From Limnohabitans planktonicus II-D5 (GTDB taxonomy: Bacteria; Pseudomonadota; Gammaproteobacteria; Burkholderiales; Burkholderiaceae_C): a DNA stretch of 64,000 nt. Both the position numbers and the translations under genes were made by a program. Below the pieces are notes generated by a model. The model was not told the DNA's origin and did no database searches. It was given only the letters and a program-made list of their open reading frames with translations. This document shows, piece by piece, positions 43,911 to 55,810 of this stretch. Where the stretch lies: assembly GCF_001270065.2 (NCBI RefSeq), contig NZ_LFYT02000018.1, positions 1 through 64,000 on the forward strand. Direction: 5' to 3'. Numbering within the stretch: the first letter of the stretch is position 1; each line of letters starts with the position of its first letter.

Positions 43911-44957
43911 TTACAGGCCTTTGGCCGTCAACTGGTCGTCCAGCCGCTTGAACACGCGACGCGCATTGCCCTCATAAACCATGTAACGCTCTTCGTCGTT
44001 CAGGTTGGCCGTGGCTTGCACATAGCGCTTGGTGTCATCAAAGTAGTGACCGGTCTCGGGGTCGATGCCGCGCACCGCGCCGATCATCTCGGACGCGAAC
44101 AAGATGTTCTTGACCGGTATCACTTTGGTCAGAAGGTCAATCCCCGGCTGGTGGTACACGCAGGTGTCAAAGAAGATGTTGTTGAGCAGGTGCTCGGACA
44201 GCAAAGGCTTTTTGAGTTCTTGCGCCAAGCCACGGAAACGGCCCCAGTGGTAAGGCACCGCGCCGCCGCCGTGCGGAATCAAAAACTTCAGCGTCGGGAA
44301 ATCCTTGAAAAGGTCAGAGGTCAGGCACTGCATGAAAGCGGTGGTGTCAGCATTCAGGTAATGCGCGCCAGTGGTGTGAAAGCAGCTGTTGCAGCTGGTG
44401 CTCACATGGATCATGGCGGGGATGTCGTACTCCACCATTTTTTCGTAGATGGGGTACCAGGCTTTGTCGCTCAAGGGGGGCGATGTCCAGTGGCCGCCCG
44501 ACGGATCGGGGTTGAGGTTGATGCCCACGTTGCCGTATTGCTCGACGCACTTGACCAGCTCGGGGATGCAAGTGGCCGGGTCCACGCCGGGTGACTGGGG
44601 CAGCATGGCCGCAGGCACAAAGTGGTCGGGGAAGAGTTGCGCCACGCGGTAGCACAGCTCGTTGCAAATCGCGGCCCAAGTAGACGACACATTGAAGTCG
44701 CCAATGTGGTGCGCCATGAAGCTGGCTCGGGGGCTGAAGATGGTGATGTCCGAGCCGCGCTCTTTCATCTTGGCCAGCTGGTTGGTCTCGATGGTCTCGC
44801 GCAATTCGTCATCGCTGATTTTCAGCTCGGAGACTTTGGGGCTGACGCTGGGGTCTTTGATGCCCGCAATCTGCTTGTTGCGCCAGTCTTCCAGTGCCTT
44901 GGGGGCGGTGGTGTAGTGGCCGTGCACGTCAATGATCAAGGGGTTCGTTTGGCTCAT
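43911..44957 (-). CDS. pmdE: 4-oxalomesaconate hydratase
   Basis: A 348-residue amidohydrolase-related hydratase that adds water to oxalomesaconate to form 4-carboxy-4-hydroxy-2-oxoadipate. The metal motif is IIDVHGHYTTAPKAL, with His in MIHVSTSCNSCFH and in FLIPHGGGAVPYHWGRF. It matches LigJ. The ATG at 44957 (MSQTNPLIIDVHGHY) is supported by a GAGAAG RBS; a longer frame upstream runs through a repeat. It is the first gene of the pmd transcript, divergent from lysR. Confidence 0.92.
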   Translation of the reverse strand: MSQTNPLIIDVHGHYTTAPKALEDWRNKQIAGIKDPSVSPKVSELKISDDELRETIETNQLAKMKERGSDITIFSPRASFMAHHIGDFNVSSTWAAICNELCYRVAQLFPDHFVPAAMLPQSPGVDPATCIPELVKCVEQYGNVGINLNPDPSGGHWTSPPLSDKAWYPIYEKMVEYDIPAMIHVSTSCNSCFHTTGAHYLNADTTAFMQCLTSDLFKDFPTLKFLIPHGGGAVPYHWGRFRGLAQELKKPLLSEHLLNNIFFDTCVYHQPGIDLLTKVIPVKNILFASEMIGAVRGIDPETGHYFDDTKRYVQATANLNDEERYMVYEGNARRVFKRLDDQLTAKGL

Positions 44958-45090
44958 TTTTTCTTCTCGCGGATGGCATGGGTCGCTGGATCGAATGGGG
45001 ACACTGGGTGCCCCAATATGTCTTTGGTCGGTCAGAGGTTTTAGCCCCGACATGCATCACCAGAGCACTTGGCATGCCATGGTGCAATTT

Positions 45091-45160
45091 GTAGGTCGGT
45101 GGCTTTAGCCCCGACAGGCTTCACCGGTGCACTGTGTCGAGGCTAAAGCCACCGACCTGC
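45091..45160. repeat. REP pair in the pmdE-lysR divergent region
   Basis: Direct REP at 45091-45115 (inner arms GGC/GCC, loop TTTA) and inverted REP at 45136-45160. A degenerate third copy lies at about 45027-45052. These hairpins would be transcribed in the pmd leader if the promoter lies nearer lysR. Confidence 0.88.
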
Positions 45161-45301
45161 AAAAGAGATGCTTCAGTTTTGAAGCCTACATTGTGCAGGC
45201 ACACCCTGCCCCGACAAAGGCCCATCACCATCTACCAGATAGAACAAATTAGCATAACTGAGCTGTAGGTATGACAAAATCAGCCTAACCAAACACCCCC
45301 C
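45161..45301. promoter_or_regulatory. Divergent promoter region pmdE / lysR
   Basis: The AT-richest part (about 45236-45290) holds ATAAC-9-GGTAT, an imperfect dyad of the T-N11-A type bound by LysR regulators, at about 45253-45271. No clear -35/-10 pair is certain. Assignment rests on position and dyad. Confidence 0.4.
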
Positions 45302-46213
45302 ATGGACCTCAAACAGCTCGAATACTTTGTGCGTGTGGCCGAACTGGGCAGCTTCACCAGGGCCGCCCAGGCACTGAACATCGCCCAACCGGCGCTCAGC
45401 CGACAGGTGCGCCTGCTCGAAGTCGAGCTGCGGCAAAACCTGCTGGTGCGCAACGGGCGTGGCGCCACCCCCACCCAGGCCGGGCTGCTGCTGCTGGAGC
45501 ACGGCCTGGGCATCCTGCACCAGGTCGAGCGGGCACGGGAAGAACTGGGCCGGGTGCGCACGGGCCTCACAGGCCGAGTCGCTTTAGGCCTGCCGCCCAG
45601 CGTGGCGCGGGTGCTGACGGTGCCACTCACCCGGGCCTTTCGCGCCAAGATGCCCGAGGCCCAGCTGTCCATCAGCGAAGGCCTGTCCAGCGCCATGCAG
45701 GAAAACCTGCAAAACGGCCGCCTGGACATCGCCGTGCTCTACAACCCCAGCCCCATGCCTGGCATCGAGCACACCCCGCTGGTGCAAGAGGAATTGCTGC
45801 TGGTACAACCGCGCCCGCCCGGCTTGCAAGAAGACCCGCCCCCGCCCGCCATCGGCCTGCAAGAAGTCGCCGCCCTGCACTTGGTCATCCCCACCCGCCC
45901 GAACGCCATCCGCATGCATGTGGAGTCTGAGATGGCCGCCATCGGCTGCCGCCCCCTCATTGCGCTGGAGATCGACGGCGTGAGCGCAATCCTCGACCTG
46001 GTGGCCGACGGCGCGGGCTACGCCATCTTGCCGCGCAACGCCGTCATGCGCTCGGTGCGGCCTTCGGCGTTTTCGGTGCGGCCGTTGAAGCAACCGGCCC
46101 TGCACATCCAACTGACTACTGCCATCAGCGCACAACGCCCGAGCACCCTCACCCAGCAAGCCACCCTGGCCCTTCTGACCGAGATGGCGGTACAGTGGCT
46201 CAGCCCGCCTTGA
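45302..46213 (+). CDS. LysR-family regulator of the pmd operon
   Basis: A 303-residue LysR protein: winged helix at 1-60 (FTRAAQALNIAQPALSRQVRLLEVEL) and a two-lobe effector domain (about 90-295). It is divergent from pmdE with 345 bp between the start codons, the standard position of a pathway activator. Its effector would be protocatechuate or a downstream acid, which is inference. A MITE follows the gene. Confidence 0.92.
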   Translation: MDLKQLEYFVRVAELGSFTRAAQALNIAQPALSRQVRLLEVELRQNLLVRNGRGATPTQAGLLLLEHGLGILHQVERAREELGRVRTGLTGRVALGLPPSVARVLTVPLTRAFRAKMPEAQLSISEGLSSAMQENLQNGRLDIAVLYNPSPMPGIEHTPLVQEELLLVQPRPPGLQEDPPPPAIGLQEVAALHLVIPTRPNAIRMHVESEMAAIGCRPLIALEIDGVSAILDLVADGAGYAILPRNAVMRSVRPSAFSVRPLKQPALHIQLTTAISAQRPSTLTQQATLALLTEMAVQWLSPP

Positions 46214-46340
46214 CGGTCAAACACCCGCTGCAGACACCCCGCGTCAGACACACCACCGAACACTCGTCCCCACCATGCCCGCGTTTCTGAATGAAGCCAT
46301 GCCCCACCTGCTGAAGCAATTGAAGTTACAGCAGTGACTA

Positions 46341-46503
46341 TTGATCCGGCACGCTGAAGTTTGAAATGTGTGAGAAATGTCATCGGGTAGGTCGGTACTC
46401 GCAGAGTCCGACACGATGGGTTTGGGCACAGGCCCATGTCGGGGTCTTCGACCGCCGAGCTACAACATCTTTAAGCATTGAAAACTTCACAGTGCCGAAT
46501 CAA
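46341..46503 (+). repeat. 163-bp TA-flanked MITE with internal REP pair, copy 1
   Basis: It begins TTGATCCGGCAC and ends GTGCCGAATCAA; the outer 28 bp are imperfect inverted repeats. TA flanks both sides (46339-46340 and 46504-46505), as for IS630/Tc1-type insertion. Inside are a direct REP (46387-46412) and an inverted REP (46438-46463). The reverse complement of 46953-47115 has the same length and about 80 percent identity. Confidence 0.85.
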
Positions 46504-46573
46504 TAAATTCAGCTGTCATCGCCTGCGCCCCTAAAATTAAGGACAAACGTCAACCCACTTGCAAGGACCCTGC

Positions 46574-46903
46574 ATGCAAATGAATGCCATACCGTTCGGG
46601 ACGACTGATTGGTCGAATATTGCCCGTACCGAGCATCCAGGTGAACGCGGCACCGCCTATTGGTGCACGCAAGTCTTTGGCGACGTCCGCGTCCGCATGG
46701 TCGAATACACACCAGGTTATCTGGCAGATCATTGGTGCACAAAAGGCCATATCCTTTTGTGCATGAACGGCGAGCTTCACACCGAACTTGAAGATGGCCG
46801 TGTTTTCAAGCTTGTCCCGGGCATGAGTTACCAAGTTGCCGACCATGCCGAACCCCATCGGTCCTACACAGAGGTCGGAGCCACACTCTTTATCGTGGAC
46901 TGA
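46574..46903 (+). CDS. Small cupin-fold protein (DHCW-type)
   Basis: A 109-residue single-domain cupin. The motif LADHWCTKGHILLCMNGELHTELEDG spans the first cupin box (about 52-78), and PGMSYQVADHAEPHRSYTEVGATLFIVD gives the second. Members with the DHxC pattern are annotated as DHCW-motif cupins of unknown function. AAGGA lies 6 bp before the ATG at 46574. The gene is flanked by two inverted copies of the same MITE, each with TA ends, so the whole may have moved together. Confidence 0.82.
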   Translation: MQMNAIPFGTTDWSNIARTEHPGERGTAYWCTQVFGDVRVRMVEYTPGYLADHWCTKGHILLCMNGELHTELEDGRVFKLVPGMSYQVADHAEPHRSYTEVGATLFIVD

Positions 46904-46952
46904 TGGATCGTCAGGGGAGACTTCAGAAATACGTCACGCCAGAAATTCACTA

Positions 46953-47115
46953 TTGATTCGGCCCTGTGAAGTTTTCAATGCGCAAAGCTGTTGTAGGTCG
47001 GCGGTCAAAGACTCCGACATGGGCCTGTGCCGAAACCAATAACGTCGGACTCTGCGGGTGCCGACCTGCGAGATGACATGTCTCACGCATTTCAACCTTC
47101 AGTGTGCCGGATCAA
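46953..47115 (-). repeat. 163-bp TA-flanked MITE with internal REP pair, copy 2 (inverted)
   Basis: In reverse orientation to copy 1, with TA at 46951-46952 and 47116-47117. REPs lie at 46993-47018 and 47044-47069. Length is identical to copy 1 and no gaps are needed to align the two. Confidence 0.85.
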
Positions 47116-47207
47116 TAGGCTTGACTGAGGCCGCATAAAACACATGGAACAGCCGACAAAAGAAGGCTTTCCATGTGCAGGTGGCATGGATGCTGACTGC
47201 GCGCAGT

Positions 47208-47231
47208 GTCGGGGCTAAGCCTCCGACCTGC
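47208..47231. repeat. Single REP downstream of polA
   Basis: An inverted REP with inner arms GGCT/AGCC lies 43 bp after the polA stop. With the MITE copy 2 it fills the convergent gap between the cupin gene and polA. Confidence 0.8.
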
Positions 47232-47274
47232 AAAATGCCGGCAGATCCGAGCATCTGCTGCGTCGCAACGCCCC

Positions 47275-50133
47275 TCAATGCGCCTTCTCCCAATTCGGCC
47301 CAAAACCCACTTCGGCCAACAGCGGCACTTTCAAATCGGCCACACCCGCCATGATGCGCGGGACTTCGGTGCGCACCCATTCCACCTCGGCCTCGGGCAC
47401 TTCAAACACCAATTCGTCGTGCACCTGCATGATGACCTTGGTGGTCTTGCCTTGTTCGTCGAGCGCTTTTTGCACCGCCACCATGCTCAGCTTGATCAGG
47501 TCAGCCGCTGTGCCCTGCATGGGTGCGTTGATGGCGGCGCGCTCGGCCCCGGCGCGGCGCGGGCCGTTGGGGCTGTTGATCTCGGGCAGCATCAGGCGGC
47601 GGCCAAACACGGTCTCCACATAACCCAGCGCCTTGGCCTGTTCACGGGTGGCGTCCATGTAGTGCTTGACCCCGGCAAAACGCTCGAAGTAGCGAGTGAT
47701 GTAGTTCTTGGCGGCCGTGTTGTCGATGGTGAGCGCCTTGGCCAAACCAAACGCACTCATGCCGTAAATCAGGCCAAAGTTGATGGTCTTGGCGTAACGG
47801 CGCTGCTCGCTGCTCACCGTGTCGGGCGTTGCGCCAAACACCTCGGCGGCCGTGGCCTTGTGCACGTCCAGCCCTTCATGAAAGGCCTTGAGCAAAGCCG
47901 GGTCGTCGCTCAGGTGCGCCATGATGCGCAGCTCGATCTGGCTGTAATCGGCGCTCGCAATCACGCAGCCTGCAGGGGCCACAAAGGCCTCGCGCACCTT
48001 GCGGCCCTCTGCGGTGCGCACCGGGATGTTTTGCAGGTTCGGCTCGTTGCTCGACAGACGGCCCGTGACGGCCACCGCTTGGGCGTAATTCGTGTGCACA
48101 CGGCCCGTGCGCGGCAAGGCCAATTGCGCCAGCTTGTCGGTGTAAGTGCCTTTTAGCTTGGCCAGGCTGCGGTGCTCCAGGATGCGGGCGGGCAGCGGGT
48201 AGTCTTCGGCCAGTTTTTCGAGCACCTCTTCGTCGGTGCTGCGCGCGCCCGTGGCGGTTTTCTTGATGACGGGCAGGCCCAGCTTGTCAAAAAAGATCTC
48301 GCCCAGCTGCTTGGGGCTGGACAGGTTGAAGGGCTGCCCGGCGATCTCGTAGGCCTCGGTTTCGAGCTGCACGATGCGCTCGCCCAACGCCTGGCTTTGT
48401 GCGGCCAGCGTGGGCGCATCGATCAGCACCCCGTTGCGCTCGATGCGGTAAAGAGATTCGCTGGTAGCGATCTCCAGCTCGTAAACGTACTTGAGCCCCG
48501 CGTGCGCCTCGATCTGCGGCCACAGCGCCAAGTGCACGTCCAGGCACTGGTCCGAGTCTTCGCACGAATAGTGCGCCGCCTTGTCCACTTCCACCTGCGC
48601 AAACGGGATCTGGTGGGCACCTTTGCCGCACAGGTCTTCATAGGTCACGCCCTTGCGGCCCACATGGCGCTCGGCCAGGCTGGAGAGGCCATGCGGCTTG
48701 TGCACCTCGAGCACATAGCTCTCCAGCATGGTGTCGTGGGCGTAGCCCTGCACCTCGATGCCATGGTTGGCGAACACATGGCGGTCGTATTTGATGTTCT
48801 GGCCCAGCTTGTGGCGGGCCGGGTTTTCCAGCCAGGGCTTGAGCTTGGCCAGCACTTCGGCCAAAGGCAGCTGCTCGGGCGCAGCCGGACCGTTGTGGGC
48901 CAACGGGATGTAGGCCGCCTCGCCGGGCGTGACGCTGAGCGAAATGCCCACGATTTCGGCGCGCATGGCGTCCAAAGAGGTGGTTTCGGTGTCGATGGCA
49001 GTGAGCGGGGCTTGTTCGATGCGGGCCAGCCAAGTGTAGAACGCGGCCCAGTCGAGGACGGTGTCGTATTGCAGCTCGCCTTGCACCGAGCTCGCTGCGG
49101 TGTCGAGCACAGGGGCAGCTGCAGGCTCCTCGTCAGGTGCCGATCCAAACAAATCCCCCATGCCTGTGTCTTTGGGTTTGGCCGCTTTTGCCTTGGCCAC
49201 AGGCGATGGCATGGCCCCGCCCAGCGACTGCACCAGGCCCTTGAAGCCATAGGTCTGGTAGAAATTCAACAACTTTTCTTTGTCAGGCGCGTGCAGATGC
49301 AAGCTGGCCAATGAGGGCAGATCTGGCACCCAGCCGTTCAGGTCGCAATCGGTTTTCATGGACACCAAGGCGCGGCCTTTTGGCAGCCAGTCCACAGCCT
49401 GGCGCAGGTTCTCGCCCGCCACACCTTTGATGTCGTGGGCATGCGCCATCAGGTTGTCAAGCGATCCGTATTCCATCAGCCACTTGGCCGCCGTCTTGGG
49501 GCCCACCTTGGCCACGCCGGGCACGTTGTCCACCGTGTCGCCCACCAAGGTCTGGTAGTCGATCATCAGCGAAGGCGGCACGCCAAACTCTGCAGTCACG
49601 CCCGCCACGTCGCGCACCTTGCCGTTCATCGTGTCGATGATGGTGATGTGCTCATTGACCAACTGGCTCAGGTCCTTGTCGCCGCTCGACACCGTGACCT
49701 CGATACCTTGCTGCGCGGCCACATGGGCCAGGGTGGCGATCACGTCGTCGGCCTCCACGCCGGGCACGTCAAGCACCGTCCAGCCCATCAGGCGAACCAG
49801 CTCATGGATCGGCTCGATCTGCGAGCGCAAGTCGTCGGGCATGGGGCTGCGATTGGCTTTGTAGGCGGGGTACAGCTCGTCACGGAAAGTGGGGCCTTTT
49901 GCGTCGAACACGCAGGCGGCATAAACAGCAGGCACGTCCTTGCGCAGCCGCTCCATCATGTTGATCATGCCGCGAATCGCCCCAGTGGCGGGGCTGCTCG
50001 GGTCGCCCGGCACGGCCCGCAGGTCGGGCATGGCGTGGAAGGCGCGGTATAAATAGCTGGAGCCATCGACCAGCAACAAGGCAGGTTTGGTTGAGGAAGA
50101 GGGGGTGGAAGTGTCGGGATTCGTGTCGCTCAT
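47275..50133 (-). CDS. polA: DNA polymerase I
   Basis: Pol I (952 residues) fills gaps and removes RNA primers. Three domains are present: 5'-nuclease (about 15-290; LLVDGSSYLYRAFHA, DVPGVEADDVIATLA), 3'-5' exonuclease (about 365-560; TAIDTETTSLDAMRAEIVG, so proofreading residues are kept) and polymerase (SADYSQIELRIMAHL, RRYAKTINFGLIYGMSAFG, QVHDELVFEV). The ATG at 50133 (MSDTNPDTSTPSS) was chosen. A Ser/Thr/Pro stretch precedes the nuclease. Confidence 0.98.
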   Translation of the reverse strand: MSDTNPDTSTPSSSTKPALLLVDGSSYLYRAFHAMPDLRAVPGDPSSPATGAIRGMINMMERLRKDVPAVYAACVFDAKGPTFRDELYPAYKANRSPMPDDLRSQIEPIHELVRLMGWTVLDVPGVEADDVIATLAHVAAQQGIEVTVSSGDKDLSQLVNEHITIIDTMNGKVRDVAGVTAEFGVPPSLMIDYQTLVGDTVDNVPGVAKVGPKTAAKWLMEYGSLDNLMAHAHDIKGVAGENLRQAVDWLPKGRALVSMKTDCDLNGWVPDLPSLASLHLHAPDKEKLLNFYQTYGFKGLVQSLGGAMPSPVAKAKAAKPKDTGMGDLFGSAPDEEPAAAPVLDTAASSVQGELQYDTVLDWAAFYTWLARIEQAPLTAIDTETTSLDAMRAEIVGISLSVTPGEAAYIPLAHNGPAAPEQLPLAEVLAKLKPWLENPARHKLGQNIKYDRHVFANHGIEVQGYAHDTMLESYVLEVHKPHGLSSLAERHVGRKGVTYEDLCGKGAHQIPFAQVEVDKAAHYSCEDSDQCLDVHLALWPQIEAHAGLKYVYELEIATSESLYRIERNGVLIDAPTLAAQSQALGERIVQLETEAYEIAGQPFNLSSPKQLGEIFFDKLGLPVIKKTATGARSTDEEVLEKLAEDYPLPARILEHRSLAKLKGTYTDKLAQLALPRTGRVHTNYAQAVAVTGRLSSNEPNLQNIPVRTAEGRKVREAFVAPAGCVIASADYSQIELRIMAHLSDDPALLKAFHEGLDVHKATAAEVFGATPDTVSSEQRRYAKTINFGLIYGMSAFGLAKALTIDNTAAKNYITRYFERFAGVKHYMDATREQAKALGYVETVFGRRLMLPEINSPNGPRRAGAERAAINAPMQGTAADLIKLSMVAVQKALDEQGKTTKVIMQVHDELVFEVPEAEVEWVRTEVPRIMAGVADLKVPLLAEVGFGPNWEKAH

Positions 50134-50346
50134 GCCCCGATTGTGCATGGGAGCACTTGCCCCGGAATGTGTCCAGGCCAAGAAAATTCGATGAACAGGA
50201 AGATCTCACTGCGGTCGATCGGTCGCAAATGCAGGGAACCGCCGCAAACGACTTCAATGCCCCGGCATGCGCCCCACAAACCGGCTTGCAGTCAATGCAC
50301 CATAACGAACGTCACCGGACTGCAAACCCTTGATTTCCCAATGAAA

Positions 50347-50379
50347 AAGGGCGTTTACTGGATGCCAGTAAACGCCCTT
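50347..50379 (-). terminator. Rho-independent terminator of ssrA
   Basis: A perfect 15-bp stem (AAGGGCGTTTACTGG and its complement) with loop ATG. On the minus strand it is followed by a short T-run (TTTTT before CAT). It lies 12 bp after the tmRNA 3' end. Confidence 0.92.
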
Positions 50380-50390
50380 GGATTTGCATA

Positions 50391-50779
50391 TGGTGGAGCT
50401 GGGGGGATTTGAACCCCCGTCCATAAGTCTTTTTCGTACAGTTCTACATGTGTAGTCGTCTGATTTGAGTCTCGCCAAATGAACCGCGCAGCGACACGCT
50501 GAACACCCAGCCAGCACCCTTTTTTCTCACACCACCCCAAGGTACCCGAGGTGATGCCAGCCCATATGTTTTACCTTGCAGCCAGGACTTTGAGGGCTTT
50601 AACACCCTCATCACCCTGACCCAGCCTATCGGCCAACTGTTGCAAGGCTCACCGGATTAAGCGGCGAGTGCGAAACGTTCGTCGTTTGCAGTTAGTTTTT
50701 TTTCCGAAGATTAACGAGGATCAGAACCTCGACATGCCCTGCCACGCGTCCGAACCCATGTCGAAACCAGTGCAGCCCC
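50391..50779 (-). ncRNA. ssrA: Transfer-messenger RNA (tmRNA)
   Basis: tmRNA frees stalled ribosomes and tags the unfinished protein. The 5' end is GGGGCTGCACTGGTTTCGAC and the 3' end is GGGTTCAAATCCCCCCAGCTCCACCA-like, with the T-loop and an encoded CCA, forming the tRNA-like half. The tag frame runs from 50690 (GCA) to the TAA at 50660-50658 and encodes ANDERFALAA. Pseudoknot stems are visible between. Length 389 nt is normal. Confidence 0.97.
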
Positions 50780-50789
50780 TGAGTGGACT

Positions 50790-50816
50790 ATTTTAGGCGC
50801 TTTGCAGGAATTTCAA
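50790..50816 (-). promoter_or_regulatory. Promoter of ssrA
   Basis: On the minus strand TTGAAA (50816-50811) and TAAAAT (50795-50790) are 15 bp apart, and the tmRNA 5' end starts 10 bp downstream. The spacer is short, but the place is right. It overlaps the end of the gph gene. Confidence 0.6.
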
Positions 50817-51458
50817 GAGCTCTGTCGGAGAATCAATGTGCAAATGGGCATTCCAGCGCGAAATATCGGTCTGCTGGCCTAAATAACCGTAGGTGGCGGC
50901 CACAGTGCCCATGCCGGCGGCCAGACCCGCGACGATGTCACGCTCATCGTCTCCGACATACACGCACCGGGCCGGGTCGATGGCCAAACGTCGTGCGGCC
51001 TCGAAAAGGGGTTCGGGGTGTGGTTTGGCGTGCGGGGTGGTGTTGCCGCTGACGATGGTCCCGGCCGTGGCGAACAAGGGCATGGCCGAGGTGAGCGGAT
51101 CGGTGAATCGGCTGGATTTGTTGGTCACCACGCCCCATGGCAGGCCCAGTGCCACCAGGCGCTCGATCATGTCCACCACGCCATCGAAGATGCGGGTGCG
51201 TTCGGTCATGCAGTTTTCGTAGTTGACGAAAAACTCTTCTTTCATGGCCTCGAAGTCGGGGTGCTCGGGTGTCATCTCAAAGGCGATGCCCAGCATGCCC
51301 CGGGCACCAGCTCCGGCCATGTGGCGGTAATGCTCCAGGGGCAAAGAGGGCAAGCCACGGTCGACCCGCATTTTGTCCACCGCTGCACCCAAATCCGGGG
51401 CGCTGTCAATCAAGGTGCCGTCCAGGTCAAACAAAACGGCTTGTGCATGTTGAAACAT
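50793..51458 (-). CDS. gph: Phosphoglycolate phosphatase (HAD family)
   Basis: A 221-residue HAD hydrolase that removes 2-phosphoglycolate. Motif I is FDLDGTLIDSAPDL (D11 nucleophile, D13), motif II is VVTNKSS, and motif IV is YVGDDERDIVAG. It resembles the Gph branch found beside ubiG in betaproteobacteria. The ATG at 51458 is 2 bp after the ubiG stop. Confidence 0.92.
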   Translation of the reverse strand: MFQHAQAVLFDLDGTLIDSAPDLGAAVDKMRVDRGLPSLPLEHYRHMAGAGARGMLGIAFEMTPEHPDFEAMKEEFFVNYENCMTERTRIFDGVVDMIERLVALGLPWGVVTNKSSRFTDPLTSAMPLFATAGTIVSGNTTPHAKPHPEPLFEAARRLAIDPARCVYVGDDERDIVAGLAAGMGTVAATYGYLGQQTDISRWNAHLHIDSPTELLKFLQSA

Positions 51459-51460
51459 GT

Positions 51461-52180
51461 TCAGGCTTTCCGGCAGGCGAGCAAATAGTTCACGCTGGTG
51501 TCCTGGCTGAGCCAATACCGCTTGGTGAAGGGGTTGTATTCCATGCCCTTGAAGCCTTGGGCGTCCAGTCCGGCTTCGCGCGCCCAGGCTGTCAACTCGC
51601 TGGGCTTGATCAGTCGGGCAAATTCGTGCGTGCCTTTAGGCAACAGGTTCAAAATGTATTCAGCCCCGACGATCGCGAAAAGGAATGACTTGGGGTTGCG
51701 GTTGAGCGTCGAGAAGAAGACCCAACCGCCGGGTTTGACCATTTGGGCACAGGCTTTGACCACCGAGGCAGGGTCTGGCACATGCTCCAACATCTCCATG
51801 CAGGTGACCACATCAAATTGCCCAGGCTGTTCTACGGCCAGGCTTTCGGCACTCACTTCGCGGTATTGAACGCCTTCGGTACCGGCCTCCAGTGCATGCA
51901 GCTGAGCAACTTTGAGGGATTTGGTGGCCAAGTCAATGCCCAGCACCTTGGCACCTTTGCGCGCCATCGCATCAGCCAAAATGCCGCCGCCGCAGCCCAC
52001 ATCGACCACGCTCAAGCCGGTAAGCGGGACCAAGCCATGAATCCACTCCAGTCGCAAGGGGTTGATCTGGTGCAGGGGGCGAAATTCGCTTTCAGGATCC
52101 CACCAGCGGTGGGCCAGGTCAGAAAACTTGGCCAGTTCGGCCGGATCGACGTTAGGGGCGGGAGTTGAGGAGACATTCAT
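51461..52180 (-). CDS. ubiG: Ubiquinone biosynthesis O-methyltransferase
   Basis: UbiG (239 residues) performs both O-methylations in ubiquinone synthesis. It starts with [29 protein letters not shown], typical of UbiG, and the SAM motif is [16 protein letters not shown] (about 58-73); [11 protein letters not shown] is post-motif. It leads a short operon with gph. A terminator serving the upstream ompA gene precedes it. Confidence 0.97.
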   Translation of the reverse strand: MNVSSTPAPNVDPAELAKFSDLAHRWWDPESEFRPLHQINPLRLEWIHGLVPLTGLSVVDVGCGGGILADAMARKGAKVLGIDLATKSLKVAQLHALEAGTEGVQYREVSAESLAVEQPGQFDVVTCMEMLEHVPDPASVVKACAQMVKPGGWVFFSTLNRNPKSFLFAIVGAEYILNLLPKGTHEFARLIKPSELTAWAREAGLDAQGFKGMEYNPFTKRYWLSQDTSVNYLLACRKA

Positions 52181-52229
52181 GGACAGGATTGTCGGTCAAC
52201 AGGCGAGAAAACCAAAAACAAGGACGAAA

Positions 52230-52253
52230 AAAAGCCCCATCGCTGGGGCTTTT
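52230..52253 (-). terminator. Rho-independent terminator after ompA
   Basis: A 10-bp stem AAAAGCCCCA/TGGGGCTTTT with loop TCGC, followed on the minus strand by a T-run. It lies 19 bp after the ompA stop. Confidence 0.92.
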
Positions 52254-52271
52254 CGTGATCATGGCAATGGA

Positions 52272-52928
52272 TCAGTTAGGGCGTGTGCCCACAACTTCGA
52301 TTTCCACGCGGCGGTTCTTGGAACGGCCAGCAGAAGTCTTGTTGTCAGCCACTGGCTGCTTCTCGCCTTTGCCTTCGGTGTAAACGCGGTTCTTTTCGAT
52401 GCCCTTGGACACCAAATAGGCCTTCACAGCGTCGGAACGCTTGACGGACAGCTTCTGGTTGTAACCATCAGCACCCACGGAGTCGGTGTGACCCACAGCA
52501 ATGATGACTTCCAGGTTGATGCCCTTGACTTTGCCGACCAGGTCGTCCAGCTTGGCTTTGCCTTCAGCTTTCAGGACCGACTTGTCGAAGTCAAAGAATG
52601 CGTCAGCAGCATAGGTGACTTTAGTGGCGGCGGCTGGTGCAGGAGCAGCTGCTGCGGGGGCTGCGGCTTTAGGAGCTGGAGCTGCGGCGGCAGGTGCTGC
52701 AGGAGCAGGAGCAGGAGCAGCAGCCTTAGGGGCCACGATAGCGCCATCACAACCGGCAGCTGCAGTTGCAGGTGTCCAGTTGGCATCGCGCCAGCACAGC
52801 TCTTGGGTGCCGTTTTTCCAGACCAGTTCGCCAGAGCCATTGCGCCAGTTGTCAACGGTTTGAGCGCTGGCAGCGGTTGCGAGAGCTGCGGAGGCCAACA
52901 ACATTGCCACTTTGCTGAGTTTTTTCAT
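52272..52928 (-). CDS. ompA: OmpA-family outer-membrane protein
   Basis: A 218-residue secreted protein. The signal peptide is MKKLSKVAMLLASAALATAASA. A short N-terminal domain (VDNWRNGSGELVWKNGTQELCW) is followed by an Ala/Pro linker of about 50 residues, then an OmpA peptidoglycan-binding domain (AADAFFDFDKSVLKAEGKAKL, GHTDSVGADGYNQKLSVKRSDAV, NRRVEIEVVG). There is no beta barrel; the layout is that of short OmpA-like proteins common in Burkholderiales. It is divergent from gyrA. Confidence 0.92.
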   Translation of the reverse strand: MKKLSKVAMLLASAALATAASAQTVDNWRNGSGELVWKNGTQELCWRDANWTPATAAAGCDGAIVAPKAAAPAPAPAAPAAAAPAPKAAAPAAAAPAPAAATKVTYAADAFFDFDKSVLKAEGKAKLDDLVGKVKGINLEVIIAVGHTDSVGADGYNQKLSVKRSDAVKAYLVSKGIEKNRVYTEGKGEKQPVADNKTSAGRSKNRRVEIEVVGTRPN

Positions 52929-53164
52929 GTTCTTCCTCTTGAGGGATAAAGCCGCAGACTCGCTGCGAAAAAAGACGGACCAGATGACCTTCACCCGATT
53001 CGTTACTAAATATTGTGCCATAGACAAGACACTGAATCGTGAAATGCTGCACATACCTGCCAAAGCCACCTTGGAACGAATGAAAATTGTTGCATGCATG
53101 CGACACACGCTTGCACCTAAAATCACAGCTTTACATCGCGCTCCTATTTCCTTCCTCTGAATAT

Positions 53165-55807
<2,643 letters not shown>

Positions 55808-55810
55808 GTG

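Noticed and set aside
48172..49314. 380-codon plus-strand frame inside polA
   Set aside because: Antisense to the exonuclease and polymerase parts of polA; no homology recognised.
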